Shown: piece after piece, positions 27,557-35,882 of the stretch | How positions within the stretch are numbered: the first letter of the stretch is position 1 | Layout of the letters: each line of letters starts with the position of its first letter | Assembly: GCF_022489065.1 (NCBI RefSeq) | Contig: NZ_JAKVTW010000006.1 | Span: 62,001 to 126,000 of the forward strand | Direction: 5' to 3' | DNA: 64,000 bases | Source: Vreelandella neptunia | Lineage (GTDB): Bacteria > Pseudomonadota > Gammaproteobacteria > Pseudomonadales > Halomonadaceae | Translations under genes and position numbers: made by a program | Notes under the pieces: generated by a model | What the model was told of the DNA's origin: nothing | The model's database searches: none | The model's input: only the letters and a program-made list of their open reading frames with translations

Positions 27557-28860
27557 GCCACCTCTTCGGTCGGTAAATGGGGAGTGTCGTTCTGTTGGTC
27601 AGCCATGCCCGCCTGGAGGACTTCGACATCAGCGGCGCCAAACAGCAGTGCTTGGCGGCAGTCTTGAAGGTTATTGCCTGCAAGCGCTTGCTCGAAGTAC
27701 CAGGGGCCTTGGCTGGTGTCGCCGTAAAGTACCGCGCCCTCAATCAGGCCGTTGCGCAGTAGCAAACGGCGGTAGTCGCCGCGCTCAAGGTCGTGGTAAC
27801 TCAATACGTCATGCTCGTCGCTGGCCTCGGTGGGGCCAAAAGCATAGAGCGCTACGTCGCTAATTTTGAGTTTGGTGGCGCTGGGGGCGTCCGCGTAGCC
27901 ATGGGTTAGCGTGCCGCATAGCTTGGCGGCAAGTACCTCTACCTGACGCCAGATTGGCTCTACCAGGCCGAAGGTGGTGCCCTCAAATTGGCAGCACTCT
28001 CCGAGGGCGGAAATGGCCGGATCTGAAGTAGTCAGAAACTCATCCACGACAATGGCGCGCTGAGTCGTTAGGCCCGCCTGATGACCGAGTTCCGCATTAG
28101 GGGTAATGCCTGCAGCTACGATCACGCTGGAGGCGTCTAACTGGCGGCCATCGGCAAGGTGCACCTTCGTGACCCGGCCCTGAGCATCGCTCTCTAGTCG
28201 TGCCAACTGGGCACCGGTGATGATGTTCAAGCCGCGTTGAGTCAGGGAGTCTTTGAGCAGGTGCGCAGCGGTAGCATCCAATTGGCGGTTCATTAGCCGC
28301 TCGCTGCGCTGGAGCACGCTTACTTTGATATCATCGCCGCGTTTACGCAGCCCTTCGGCGGCTTCCAGGCCTAATAGACCGCCACCGATGACCACCGCGT
28401 TGTCTCCACGCTGAGCAATCGCCTTCAGCGCGTCAGCATCCTGTAAGTCGCGGAAACCGTGTACGCCCTCAAGCTCAATGCCGGGAACGTCGGGCAGCGC
28501 TGGGCGCGAGCCGGTGGCGATGACCAGATGATCGTAATCAAGCGCCCGGCCAGTATTCGTCGTTAATGTTTGGTGTGAGCCATCAAGCGCCTCGACCTTT
28601 TCGCCCAGTATCAGCGTGACACTCTGTTCGGCGTACCAGTGGGCATCGCGCAGCGTCAGCGCGTCCTGCTGCATCTCACCGGCCAGCAGTGGCGAAAGCA
28701 GAATACGGTTATAGGCAGGGGTGGTTTCGGCGCCAATCACCGTGATGTGCTGGGGGCGTGCTGGCTGTTTTACTAACGCCTCAATTAGGCGGTGGCTTGC
28801 CATGCCATTGCCAATTATCACCAGGTGGCTAGTGGGTGAGCACCGGGAAGTCGTTTCCAT
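27553..28860 (-). CDS. NasC-like FAD/NAD(P)H electron-transfer protein for nitrate reduction
   Basis: A 435-residue flavoprotein like the first part of NirB, with VIIGNGMASHRLIEAL near residue 15 and VVIGGGLLGLEAAEGL in the second nucleotide fold. ATGSRP lies between them. It lacks siroheme and BFD domains. In Klebsiella and relatives such a protein (NasC) passes electrons from NADH to the nitrate reductase NasA; this is the likely role here, since nasA lies divergently next door. It is the first gene of the minus-strand unit, with AAAGGAG before the ATG. Confidence 0.85.
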   Translation of the reverse strand: METTSRCSPTSHLVIIGNGMASHRLIEALVKQPARPQHITVIGAETTPAYNRILLSPLLAGEMQQDALTLRDAHWYAEQSVTLILGEKVEALDGSHQTLTTNTGRALDYDHLVIATGSRPALPDVPGIELEGVHGFRDLQDADALKAIAQRGDNAVVIGGGLLGLEAAEGLRKRGDDIKVSVLQRSERLMNRQLDATAAHLLKDSLTQRGLNIITGAQLARLESDAQGRVTKVHLADGRQLDASSVIVAAGITPNAELGHQAGLTTQRAIVVDEFLTTSDPAISALGECCQFEGTTFGLVEPIWRQVEVLAAKLCGTLTHGYADAPSATKLKISDVALYAFGPTEASDEHDVLSYHDLERGDYRRLLLRNGLIEGAVLYGDTSQGPWYFEQALAGNNLQDCRQALLFGAADVEVLQAGMADQQNDTPHLPTEEVA

Positions 28861-28902
28861 GGGCGGCTCCTTTGTGTCTTTGCGGCTGCTTGAGCACCAA
28901 AC

Positions 28903-28965
28903 AAAAAACGCCCCTGTCGCGATCCCATTTTTGCCGTTGGCAAAAAGAGAACGTAACAGGGGCGT
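28903..28965 (-). terminator. Leader attenuator before the NasC-like/nirBD unit
   Basis: On the minus strand, ACGCCCCTGT and ACAGGGGCGT form a ten-base stem followed by TTTTTT, about 40 bases before the first gene. Inside it lies a second hairpin, TTTTTGCC/GGCAAAAA. A terminator in this position, before the coding region, must be bypassed, which fits control by antitermination. Confidence 0.85.
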
Positions 28966-29028
28966 CGTTGCCAGATAGCGTCGTTTTAAATCCGTGTTTT
29001 AAACACAAGACAACCGCCATTGGCTGCC
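28961..29028 (-). promoter_or_regulatory. ANTAR-type antiterminator element (two hexaloop hairpins)
   Basis: P1 (29009-29028): GGCAGCC and GGTTGTC pair with G-U wobbles around hexaloop AATGGC. P2 (28961-28972): GGC and GCC enclose hexaloop AACGAC. Both loops have A at position 1 and G at position 4, as described for RNA targets of ANTAR proteins. P2 shares bases with the left arm of the terminator at 28903-28965, so the two structures exclude each other. The likely reader is the NIT-ANTAR protein encoded at 62442-63731. Confidence 0.75.
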
Positions 29029-29053
29029 AGCTGATTAAAAACCTTACGTAATA

Positions 29054-29073
29054 CCAAGCAAGGAACTAGCCAA
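29054..29073 (-). promoter_or_regulatory. Sigma-54 type promoter of the NasC-like/nirBD unit
   Basis: The minus-strand sequence TTGGCTAGTTCCTTGCTTGG has GG and GC with exactly ten bases between them and fits TGGC-N8-TTGC. The start would fall near 29045, giving a leader of about 185 bases that holds the antiterminator and attenuator. Sigma-54/NtrC control is known for nas operons in Klebsiella. Confidence 0.75.
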
Positions 29074-29304
29074 TTGGCCATTAATCATTATTTATTCTGT
29101 AACGTCAGGCGCTTAGATATGAGCAATAGATATTCACTTACGTTGCACGCTGTTTCGGTCGCACTGTTGTGGGGCAATAATGAGTGTGGCGTGCACTTTC
29201 AAGCAGCGTTTAGCTGGCGAAGAGTGCTACACAGAGCGCTGTGTTGCTATCTTTGTAATTTTAAGTATCTGTTTATAAAAAATAAATTTTTGATATGGCG
29301 ATGG
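29074..29304. other. Shared upstream region between the two divergent nas promoters
   Basis: This 231-base AT-rich stretch separates the two sigma-54 type promoters and holds no supported gene. TGCAC half-sites at 29144-29148 and 29192-29196 resemble halves of NtrC enhancer sites, but neither is a full palindrome. It is the place to expect activator binding for both sides. Confidence 0.4.
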
Positions 29305-29321
29305 TAGGCTCGGCTTTTGCA
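29305..29321 (+). promoter_or_regulatory. Sigma-54 type promoter of nasA
   Basis: TAGGCTCGGCTTTTGCA has GG (29307-29308) and GC (29319-29320) separated by ten bases, with TTTTGCA as the -12 element. The transcript would start near 29332, giving a leader of about 250 bases before nasA. Confidence 0.7.
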
Positions 29322-29456
29322 GCTATCTAGGCAACAAGTGATAAGCGCTCATTGCTAGGCGATGGCAGCGAACAACTCCAAAGCCGTTAGAAAAATAAGC
29401 AATCGTTAGAAAATGTGTAGCTGTTAGATAAAAGATAGTTTTTAGATGTGAGTAAT

Positions 29457-29489
29457 GCACCGATGAAGGTGCGCTGTGGCAACGACGTC
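29457..29489 (+). promoter_or_regulatory. ANTAR-type antiterminator element before nasA
   Basis: P1 (29457-29472): GCACC and GGTGC enclose hexaloop GATGAA, which keeps G at position 4 but not A at position 1. P2 (29478-29489): GGC and GTC enclose AACGAC, the same hexaloop as in the divergent leader. GGCAACGACG is shared by both leaders immediately before the attenuator stem. P2 overlaps the terminator arm starting at 29481. Confidence 0.7.
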
Positions 29490-29550
29490 CAGCCCTCTTC
29501 TCTTAATGCGTATGTATTGCGTATTAGAGAAAGGGACTGGGCGTTTTTTT
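29481..29550 (+). terminator. Leader attenuator before nasA
   Basis: The arm from 29481 to about 29510 is complementary, with wobbles and a few mismatches, to the arm 29520-29543. A run of seven T (29544-29550) follows. It lies 35 bases before the nasA ATG, within the leader. An upstream in-frame ATG would place this hairpin inside coding sequence, which argues for the start at 29586. Confidence 0.8.
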
Positions 29551-29585
29551 ATGCGCGGCATTCAGGTACCAGCCTAGGAGTACTT

Positions 29586-32318
29586 ATGCAGCAGTCTAAA
29601 CCGATGCAGCAAGCCAACACGACATGCCCCTACTGTGGCGTTGGCTGTGGCGTAACGGCGACCATTGAAGCGGGCACGCTGAGCGCCGTGGAGGGTGACC
29701 GCGAGCACCCGGCTAACTACGGTCGGCTGTGTGTAAAAGGCTCTGCGCTGCATGAAACCTTGGGTGAGCAGGGGCGCCTGATGCATCCACGGGTGGATGG
29801 TGTTGAAGTCTCCTGGGAGACCGCGCTGAGCGCTACCGCTGATCGTTTAAATATCTTGCAGGTCGAGCATGGCAACCACTGCGTGGCGGCGTATCTTTCT
29901 GGTCAGCTATTAACCGAAGATTACTATGTGGCTAACAAGCTATTTAAAGGCTTTTTAGGCACGCCTCATTTAGATACCAATTCGCGGCTTTGCATGGCAT
30001 CGGCGGTGGCGGGCTACAAACGCGCCTTCGGGGCCGATGCCGTGCCGTGCAACTACGAGGATCTGGAAGAGGCGGAGCTGGTGGTGCTGGTAGGATCCAA
30101 CCTAGCCTGGAATCATCCGGTGCTTTATCAGCGCATCAAAGTCGCTAAAGAGCGCAATCCGCTGATGCGTTTGGTGGTAATCGATCCCCGCGTGACCGAC
30201 AGCTGTGAAATTGCCGACCTCTACCTAGGTATCAAACCTGGCAGCGATGCTTATCTGTTTAATGGCCTGCTGGCGTGGATGGCGCAGCGCCGCAAACTCG
30301 ACACCCTCTACCTTGAGCGCCATACCGAGGGCTTCGACGAGGCCTTAGCCGCGGCTCAACAAACCGCGGGCTCGGTAGCTGACGTTGCGGCGGCCTGCGA
30401 TATCGATCCCGAACGCCTGGAAACGTTCTACTACTGGTTTGCCAGTCAGCTGCATGTGGTCACGCTTTATTCTCAAGGCGTTAATCAATCCTCAAGCGGC
30501 ACCGATAAGTGCAACGCGATTATCAACTGCCATCTGGCGGGTGGAAAGATTGGCTTGCCGGGGGCGGGGCCGTTTTCAATTACCGGTCAGCCCAATGCGA
30601 TGGGCGGCCGCGAAGTAGGTGGGTTGGCCAACCAGCTAGCCGCGCATATGGATTATCACACCCCCGGCGGCCGCGAGCTGGTGAGCCGTTTTTGGGCCAC
30701 CGAGAGTCTTACACCAATCCTGCCGAAGGGGCCGGGTTTCAAAGCAGTGGAGCTGTTTGACGCCATTGAGCGCGGTGAGATAAAAGCGCTGTGGGTAATG
30801 GCCACCAACCCTGCCATCAGCCTGCCCGATGCTGCACGAGTGCGCGCCGCGCTGAAAAAATGCCCGCTGGTGATTGTCTCTGAGTGCGCTGCCCATACCG
30901 ATCTGCTGCCTTACGCAGATATCGTGCTGCCAGCTTCGGGTTGGTCAGAGAAAGATGGCACCGTGACTAACTCCGAGCGGCGTATTTCACGTCAGCGAGG
31001 CATGCTGGCTCCCCCTGGGGAGGCCCGCCATGATTGGTGGATTATCGCTGAAGTGGCCAAGCGAATGGGCTTTGCTGAGGCCTTTGGCTACTCGCATCCC
31101 TGGGAGATCTTCGATGAACACGCCCGGCTCTCTGGGTTTGAAAACGGAGCTAGCAACAATCCGCCGCGGCTTTTTGATATTTCGGGACTGGTAGGCCTGG
31201 GCCAAGAGGGCTATGACGCCCTGCCGCCGATTCAGTGGCCGGTGACTGCTCAAGCGCCGAAGGGCACCGCGCGACTGTTTGAGGATGGCAAGTTTGCCAC
31301 CGCCAACGGCCGCGCCAAACTGGTGGCGATTCAACCTCAAGGGCCAGAACAGGCCCTGAGTACAGCCTATCCGCTGCGTTTAAACACCGGTCGAATTCGC
31401 GACCAGTGGCACACCATGACCCGCACCGCCCGCGCACCCAGGTTAATGAACCACCGCGCGGAACCTTTTATGGACGTACATCCAGATGATGCTCAGTTCG
31501 CCGGTGTGGTGGATCAAGGGCTAGCAGTGTTGACCGCCGCGAAGGGTGAGTTTCGTGGCCGGGTGCGGGTTTCTAATGCCCAGCGACGTGGTGAAATATT
31601 TGTGCCTATCCACTGGACCGACTGCTTCACCCAACAGGCCAGAAGCAGTGCGTTGATCGATAGCATCACTGATCCGCTCTCTGGGCAGCCGGAAGCCAAG
31701 CATGGCGCTGTGGCATTGACGCCACTGGCGACGCATTGGCAGGCCACTCTGCTAATCGCCGATGGCGTTACAGAATCAACGCCTTGGTGCACTAGCGACT
31801 ACTGGGCGCGAATTCCCATGCGCGGCTGCCAGCGTTGGCAGCTTGCCCATACGCAGCCGATTAATGATTGGTGGGCGCGGCTGAAAACGTGGCTGCCTGG
31901 GGAGGTGTCACTCTTCAGCCAAGACCCGGCCAATGAGCGGCTGCGCGCTGCCTGCGTGGAAAACGGTCAGCTGCGCTGGTGGTTGATGGTTGGACCGCCC
32001 AATGAATTGCCAGGGTTAGCATGGCTGGAAATACGATTTAACGATGCGGCTTTGAGCGACACCCACCGCCGCCGTCTATTGGCAGGCTGCGAAGACGGCG
32101 CTGCGGATACCGGCCCGGTAGTCTGCAGTTGCCATCAGGTTGGCCAAACCACTATTGCCAATGCCATCCGCGAGGGCGATACCAGCGTTGAAGCGCTGGG
32201 CGCTAGGCTAGCCTGCGGTACTCAGTGCGGTAGCTGTATTCCTGAGTTGAAATCACTTATTGAAGAGGAACGGCCCTATGCGCGCGCAAAGCAACCCCTT
32301 GCTACTGAAGTGGTATAA
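29586..32318 (+). CDS. nasA: Assimilatory nitrate reductase catalytic subunit
   Basis: A 910-residue cytosolic molybdopterin enzyme that reduces nitrate to nitrite. The N-terminal [4Fe-4S] ligands are C14-x2-C17-x3-C21-x27-C49 (CPYCGVGCG to LCVKG). Moco-domain segments include SGQLLTEDYYVANKLFKG, NSRLCMASAV, GVNQSSSGTDKCNAI and TGQPNAMGGREVGG. A BFD-like [2Fe-2S] domain closes the protein (CSCHQV, CGTQCGSC), as in NasA types paired with a separate flavoprotein. The ATG at 29586 follows AGGAG and lies beyond the attenuator; a frame extends back to 29448. cobA overlaps its end. Confidence 0.95.
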   Translation: MQQSKPMQQANTTCPYCGVGCGVTATIEAGTLSAVEGDREHPANYGRLCVKGSALHETLGEQGRLMHPRVDGVEVSWETALSATADRLNILQVEHGNHCVAAYLSGQLLTEDYYVANKLFKGFLGTPHLDTNSRLCMASAVAGYKRAFGADAVPCNYEDLEEAELVVLVGSNLAWNHPVLYQRIKVAKERNPLMRLVVIDPRVTDSCEIADLYLGIKPGSDAYLFNGLLAWMAQRRKLDTLYLERHTEGFDEALAAAQQTAGSVADVAAACDIDPERLETFYYWFASQLHVVTLYSQGVNQSSSGTDKCNAIINCHLAGGKIGLPGAGPFSITGQPNAMGGREVGGLANQLAAHMDYHTPGGRELVSRFWATESLTPILPKGPGFKAVELFDAIERGEIKALWVMATNPAISLPDAARVRAALKKCPLVIVSECAAHTDLLPYADIVLPASGWSEKDGTVTNSERRISRQRGMLAPPGEARHDWWIIAEVAKRMGFAEAFGYSHPWEIFDEHARLSGFENGASNNPPRLFDISGLVGLGQEGYDALPPIQWPVTAQAPKGTARLFEDGKFATANGRAKLVAIQPQGPEQALSTAYPLRLNTGRIRDQWHTMTRTARAPRLMNHRAEPFMDVHPDDAQFAGVVDQGLAVLTAAKGEFRGRVRVSNAQRRGEIFVPIHWTDCFTQQARSSALIDSITDPLSGQPEAKHGAVALTPLATHWQATLLIADGVTESTPWCTSDYWARIPMRGCQRWQLAHTQPINDWWARLKTWLPGEVSLFSQDPANERLRAACVENGQLRWWLMVGPPNELPGLAWLEIRFNDAALSDTHRRRLLAGCEDGAADTGPVVCSCHQVGQTTIANAIREGDTSVEALGARLACGTQCGSCIPELKSLIEEERPYARAKQPLATEVV

Positions 32319-33177
32319 CGCCTTTATGCGGTTGTCGAACCGCGCGCTGTCACCATTGGTACAGCATGCCTCCGACGTACATTTGCCACTACGGGGTGAG
32401 TGCCGCGCAGGGCAAGTTTACCTGGTCGGCGCCGGTAGCGGTGATGCGGAGCTGTTAACCCTAAAAGCCGCTCGGCTGCTAAGGCAGGCAGACGCCGTCG
32501 TGTATGACCGCTTGGTCGGCGACGACGTGTTGGCGTTGATCCCCCATCGCAGTGAGCGCTACTACGTAGGCAAAGCCCGTGGTCACCACAGCGTTCCCCA
32601 GGCAGAAATCGGCGAGCTGATGGTAAAGCTCGCCCGCGAAGGTAAGTCGGTGGTGCGTCTTAAGGGCGGTGACCCGTCGGTATTTGCGCGGATGGGTGAG
32701 GAGCTGGATGCCCTGGCCGCCGCTCAAATACCTGCTGCCATAGTACCGGGCATTACTGCAGCCTCGGCGGCGGCTGCCTCTATGGGCATTCCGCTAACGG
32801 ACCGTGGCCATGCGCAGCAACTGCGCTTTGTGACTGCCCAGCTTTGCCGCGAGGACGGTACGCCAGATTGGACGTCGCTGGCGCGCAAAGATGAAACCCT
32901 GGTGTTTTATATGGGCCTTTCTAAAGTATCCGCAATTTGCCAAGGCCTACGCCAAGCGGGGCTACCGGATGAATGGCCCATCATGCTGGTGGCCAATGCC
33001 AGCCAGCCTGAACAACAGTCGCTAGTAGCCAGCTTAGCAAGCATGCCTGAGAAGCTTGCCGCACATCCCCTGCCTTCCCCTTGTTTGATTGTGGTAGGCA
33101 GCGTCGTACAGCGGGTCGCCACAACACCCGTTGCGCTAGCCAGCGAATTTATCTCCCCCCAGGAAATCACGCCTTAA
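32278..33177 (+). CDS. cobA: Uroporphyrinogen-III C-methyltransferase
   Basis: A 299-residue SAM-dependent enzyme that methylates uroporphyrinogen III to precorrin-2, the precursor of siroheme for NirB. Signatures are YLVGAGSGDAELLTLKAARL, YDRLV, RLKGGDPSVFARMGEE and VPGITAASAAAASMGIPLTDR (the last stretch in two parts). An N-terminal extension of about 45 residues precedes the methylase. The ATG at 32278 has AGAGGAA and lies inside the nasA frame, overlapping it by 41 bases. The oxidase/chelatase half of CysG is absent here. Confidence 0.92.
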   Translation: MRAQSNPLLLKWYNAFMRLSNRALSPLVQHASDVHLPLRGECRAGQVYLVGAGSGDAELLTLKAARLLRQADAVVYDRLVGDDVLALIPHRSERYYVGKARGHHSVPQAEIGELMVKLAREGKSVVRLKGGDPSVFARMGEELDALAAAQIPAAIVPGITAASAAAASMGIPLTDRGHAQQLRFVTAQLCREDGTPDWTSLARKDETLVFYMGLSKVSAICQGLRQAGLPDEWPIMLVANASQPEQQSLVASLASMPEKLAAHPLPSPCLIVVGSVVQRVATTPVALASEFISPQEITP

Positions 33178-33258
33178 CGGCGAGGGCTGCTGGGCTTTCA
33201 TTGCCTTCCTAACCCTTCAATCTACAACCCTTAAACCTACTGCAAAGGAAACGCCTTC

Positions 33259-34068
33259 ATGTCCTATTTATTGCCTGCCGAATTTGCCACCAAGATGGTC
33301 GATGCCGGCGAAGCCAAGCTGCATATGTCCACCCGCGATGCACTGATCCGCGCCTTTATGGCCGGGGCTATTTTGGCCATTGCGGCGGTCTTTGCGGTAA
33401 CCGTAGCGGTGCAAACCGGCTACCCGATTATCGGCGCCATCCTGTTTCCGGTGGGCTTCTCGATACTCTATTTGATGGGGTTCGATCTATTGACCGGGGT
33501 CTTTGTGTTAACGCCATTGGCATGGCTGGATAAGCGGCCGGGAGTCACTATCAATCGCATTCTCAAGCACTGGGGTATTGTCTTTATTGGCAATTTTGCC
33601 GGGGCGTTAACGGTCGCCTTTCTAATGGCGATTGTCTTTACCTACGGTTTTAGCACTGAGCCTAGCGACGTGGGCCGGGTGATCGGTGAAGTGGGGGAGG
33701 GTCGTACCGTCGGTTATAAAGAGTATGGCGCTGGTGGCATGGCGACGATATTTATCCGTGGCGTACTATGTAACTGGATGGTCTCGCTGGGCGTGGTTGG
33801 CGCAATGATCTCAACCACGGTTAGCGGTAAGGTCATTGCCATGTGGATGCCAATTATGCTGTTCTTCGGCATGGGGTTTGAGCACTCGGTAGTCAACATG
33901 TTCCTGTTCCCGTCCGGGCTGATGATGGGCGGTAATTTCTCGATTATGGATTACCTGATCTGGAACGAAATACCGGTAGTGCTGGGTAACTTGATTGGTG
34001 GCCTAGCGCTAACCGGCCTGACGCTCTATACCACCCACGTGCGTACCGCGCCGCAAAAGGCCCTGTGA
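33259..34068 (+). CDS. Formate/nitrite transporter (FNT) family channel, NirC-like
   Basis: A 269-residue membrane protein with six helices. FNT marks are GFSILYLMGFDLLTGVFVL, NFAGAL, RGVLCNWMVSLGV, and the central histidine in GMGFEHSVVNMF. FNT pentamers carry nitrite, formate or hydrosulfide. In this operon, nitrite handling (import, or release of excess) is the most likely task. It lies 81 bases after cobA and is followed by a strong terminator. Confidence 0.9.
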   Translation: MSYLLPAEFATKMVDAGEAKLHMSTRDALIRAFMAGAILAIAAVFAVTVAVQTGYPIIGAILFPVGFSILYLMGFDLLTGVFVLTPLAWLDKRPGVTINRILKHWGIVFIGNFAGALTVAFLMAIVFTYGFSTEPSDVGRVIGEVGEGRTVGYKEYGAGGMATIFIRGVLCNWMVSLGVVGAMISTTVSGKVIAMWMPIMLFFGMGFEHSVVNMFLFPSGLMMGGNFSIMDYLIWNEIPVVLGNLIGGLALTGLTLYTTHVRTAPQKAL

Positions 34069-34100
34069 TCCGATAGCGAGTGGGTTTGTTACTTATCCAA

Positions 34101-34127
34101 GCCTTCGCCCCCGCGAAGGCTTTTTTT
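34101..34127 (+). terminator. Intrinsic terminator after the FNT gene
   Basis: GCCTTCGC (34101-34108) and GCGAAGGC (34113-34120) form an eight-base stem with a CCCC loop, followed by seven T. It should reduce, but need not abolish, transcription into the PP2C-kinase gene that starts 14 bases later. Confidence 0.9.
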
Positions 34128-34140
34128 AGAAGGGGCCTGA

Positions 34141-35862
34141 ATGGCCGTGCTCACCATTTCGCTCGGCCAGCACTCTGATAAAGGGCGCAAACCGAGTAAT
34201 CAGGATTTTTACGGCGCATACCTGCCTACTGAGCCCCAGCGTTCCACTAAAGGCATTGCAATAGCACTGGCGGACGGGATTAGCAGCAGCGAGGTAAGCC
34301 GTGAAGCGAGCGAGGCGGCGGTGGGTGGGTTCCTGACGGATTACTATGCCACCCCCGCCACTTGGGCGGTTAAAACCTCTGCTCAGCGGGTACTGCAGGC
34401 CACCAATGCGTGGCTTTACGCCCAAACTCGGCAAAGTCAGCACCGCTACAACCTGGACCGCGGCTATGTGTGTACCTTGAGTGCGATGGTGATTAAGTCC
34501 ACCACTGCGCATCTGTTTCACGTTGGCGATAGCCGTATCTATCAACTTTCGGGCACCACCTTGGAGCCGCTGACCGAAGATCACCGTTTCTGGGCATCGC
34601 GGGAGGTGAGCCATTTAAGCCGCGCCATGGGGGCTAGCCAGCATCTGGAACTTGATTATCGTGCTGTATCGCTCAACGCAGGCGATGTATTCCTGCTCAC
34701 CACCGACGGCGTTTACGAGTGGTTAACCGGCGCTGAAATGGCCGCGCTGATTCATGCCCACTGGGGCGATCTCAACGCTGGGGCCGAGGCGCTGATCGCT
34801 GCCGCTATTGAGAACGGTAGTGACGATAACCTCACCGTGCAGATAGTGCGTATTGATGCATTACCGGCGCGCCACGCTAATGAGCTTTACGAGGCGATTA
34901 GTGCCTTACCCTCTCCTTCTGAACTGCATACAGGCAGCGAGCTGGACGGTTATCGCATTCTCCGTCAACTGCATGCCAGCAGCCGCAGCCATGTTTACCT
35001 GGCGGAAGACGTCGCCAGTGGCGAAAAGGTGGCTCTGAAAACGCTATCTACCGAGCTAAGCCAGGACCCAGCGAGCATTGAGCGGTTTGTGCGTGAAGAG
35101 TGGATTGCCCGGCGTATCGACAATGTCAACGTCCTCAAAGCACCCACTCAAGAGCGTCCCCGGCGCTATCTCTACACTGTATTGGCCTATATCGAAGGGC
35201 AAACCCTCACCCAGTGGATGCGCGATCATCCCCAGGCTGAACTGGCCAGTGTACGGCCCATCATCGAACAGATCGCCAAAGGGCTTCGTGCCTTTCATCG
35301 CTTGGAGATGCTGCATCAGGATTTGCGCCCCGATAACGTCATGATTGACATCCACGGGACGGTAAAACTGATTGATTTTGGTGCGGCGAAAGTGGCGGGC
35401 ATCGCCGAAGCGGAGAGCAAAGAGCAGCTTAGCGACGATATCCTAGGTACCGCACAGTACGCCGCGCCGGAGTATTTTCTAGGGGAAGGAGGGTCACCCC
35501 GCGCGGATCAATACTCGTTGGCGGTGATTGCCTACCAAATGCTAACCGGCACGCTGCCCTATGGCACTGAGGTCGCCAAAACTCGCACACGGGCGGCTCA
35601 GCATAAACTGGCTTATCAATCAGCGTTAAGCGAAAATCGTGAGCTGCCCACTTGGGTAGATGAAGTGCTCAAAAAAGCGCTGCACCCCAACCCTCACAAA
35701 CGCTTTCCGGCACTTTCGGAGTTTATCTTTGAGCTGCGCTCACCAAGCTCAGAAATACTTAAGCGTGCCCAGTTACCATTGCTAGAACGTGACCCGGTGC
35801 TTTTTTGGAAAGGCGTATCGCTGGCGCTGGCGATGGTCGTTATCGCCCTGCTAGTGCGTTAA
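34141..35862 (+). CDS. PP2C phosphatase - Ser/Thr protein kinase fusion, membrane anchored
   Basis: A 573-residue two-domain signalling protein. Residues 1 to about 240 are a PP2C phosphatase with metal-site motifs (KPSNQDFYG, ALADGISSS, HVGDSRIYQL, LLTTDGVYEW, GSDDNLTV). From about 265 a kinase follows: invariant Lys in VALKTL, catalytic loop HQDLRPDN, DFGAAK and APEYFLG. The loop has Q before the catalytic D, so it is a non-RD kinase, and the glycine-rich loop is weak. A C-terminal helix (SLALAMVVIALLV) anchors it. Pseudomonas keeps a related gene in its nas cluster. AAGGGG precedes the ATG. Confidence 0.9.
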   Translation: MAVLTISLGQHSDKGRKPSNQDFYGAYLPTEPQRSTKGIAIALADGISSSEVSREASEAAVGGFLTDYYATPATWAVKTSAQRVLQATNAWLYAQTRQSQHRYNLDRGYVCTLSAMVIKSTTAHLFHVGDSRIYQLSGTTLEPLTEDHRFWASREVSHLSRAMGASQHLELDYRAVSLNAGDVFLLTTDGVYEWLTGAEMAALIHAHWGDLNAGAEALIAAAIENGSDDNLTVQIVRIDALPARHANELYEAISALPSPSELHTGSELDGYRILRQLHASSRSHVYLAEDVASGEKVALKTLSTELSQDPASIERFVREEWIARRIDNVNVLKAPTQERPRRYLYTVLAYIEGQTLTQWMRDHPQAELASVRPIIEQIAKGLRAFHRLEMLHQDLRPDNVMIDIHGTVKLIDFGAAKVAGIAEAESKEQLSDDILGTAQYAAPEYFLGEGGSPRADQYSLAVIAYQMLTGTLPYGTEVAKTRTRAAQHKLAYQSALSENRELPTWVDEVLKKALHPNPHKRFPALSEFIFELRSPSSEILKRAQLPLLERDPVLFWKGVSLALAMVVIALLVR

Positions 35863-35882
35863 AAAGGGCAGAATGAGTATTA

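Noticed and set aside
29074..29307. 77-codon frame between the divergent nas promoters
   Set aside because: It overlaps the promoter elements, has no convincing ribosome site and shows no protein-like pattern.
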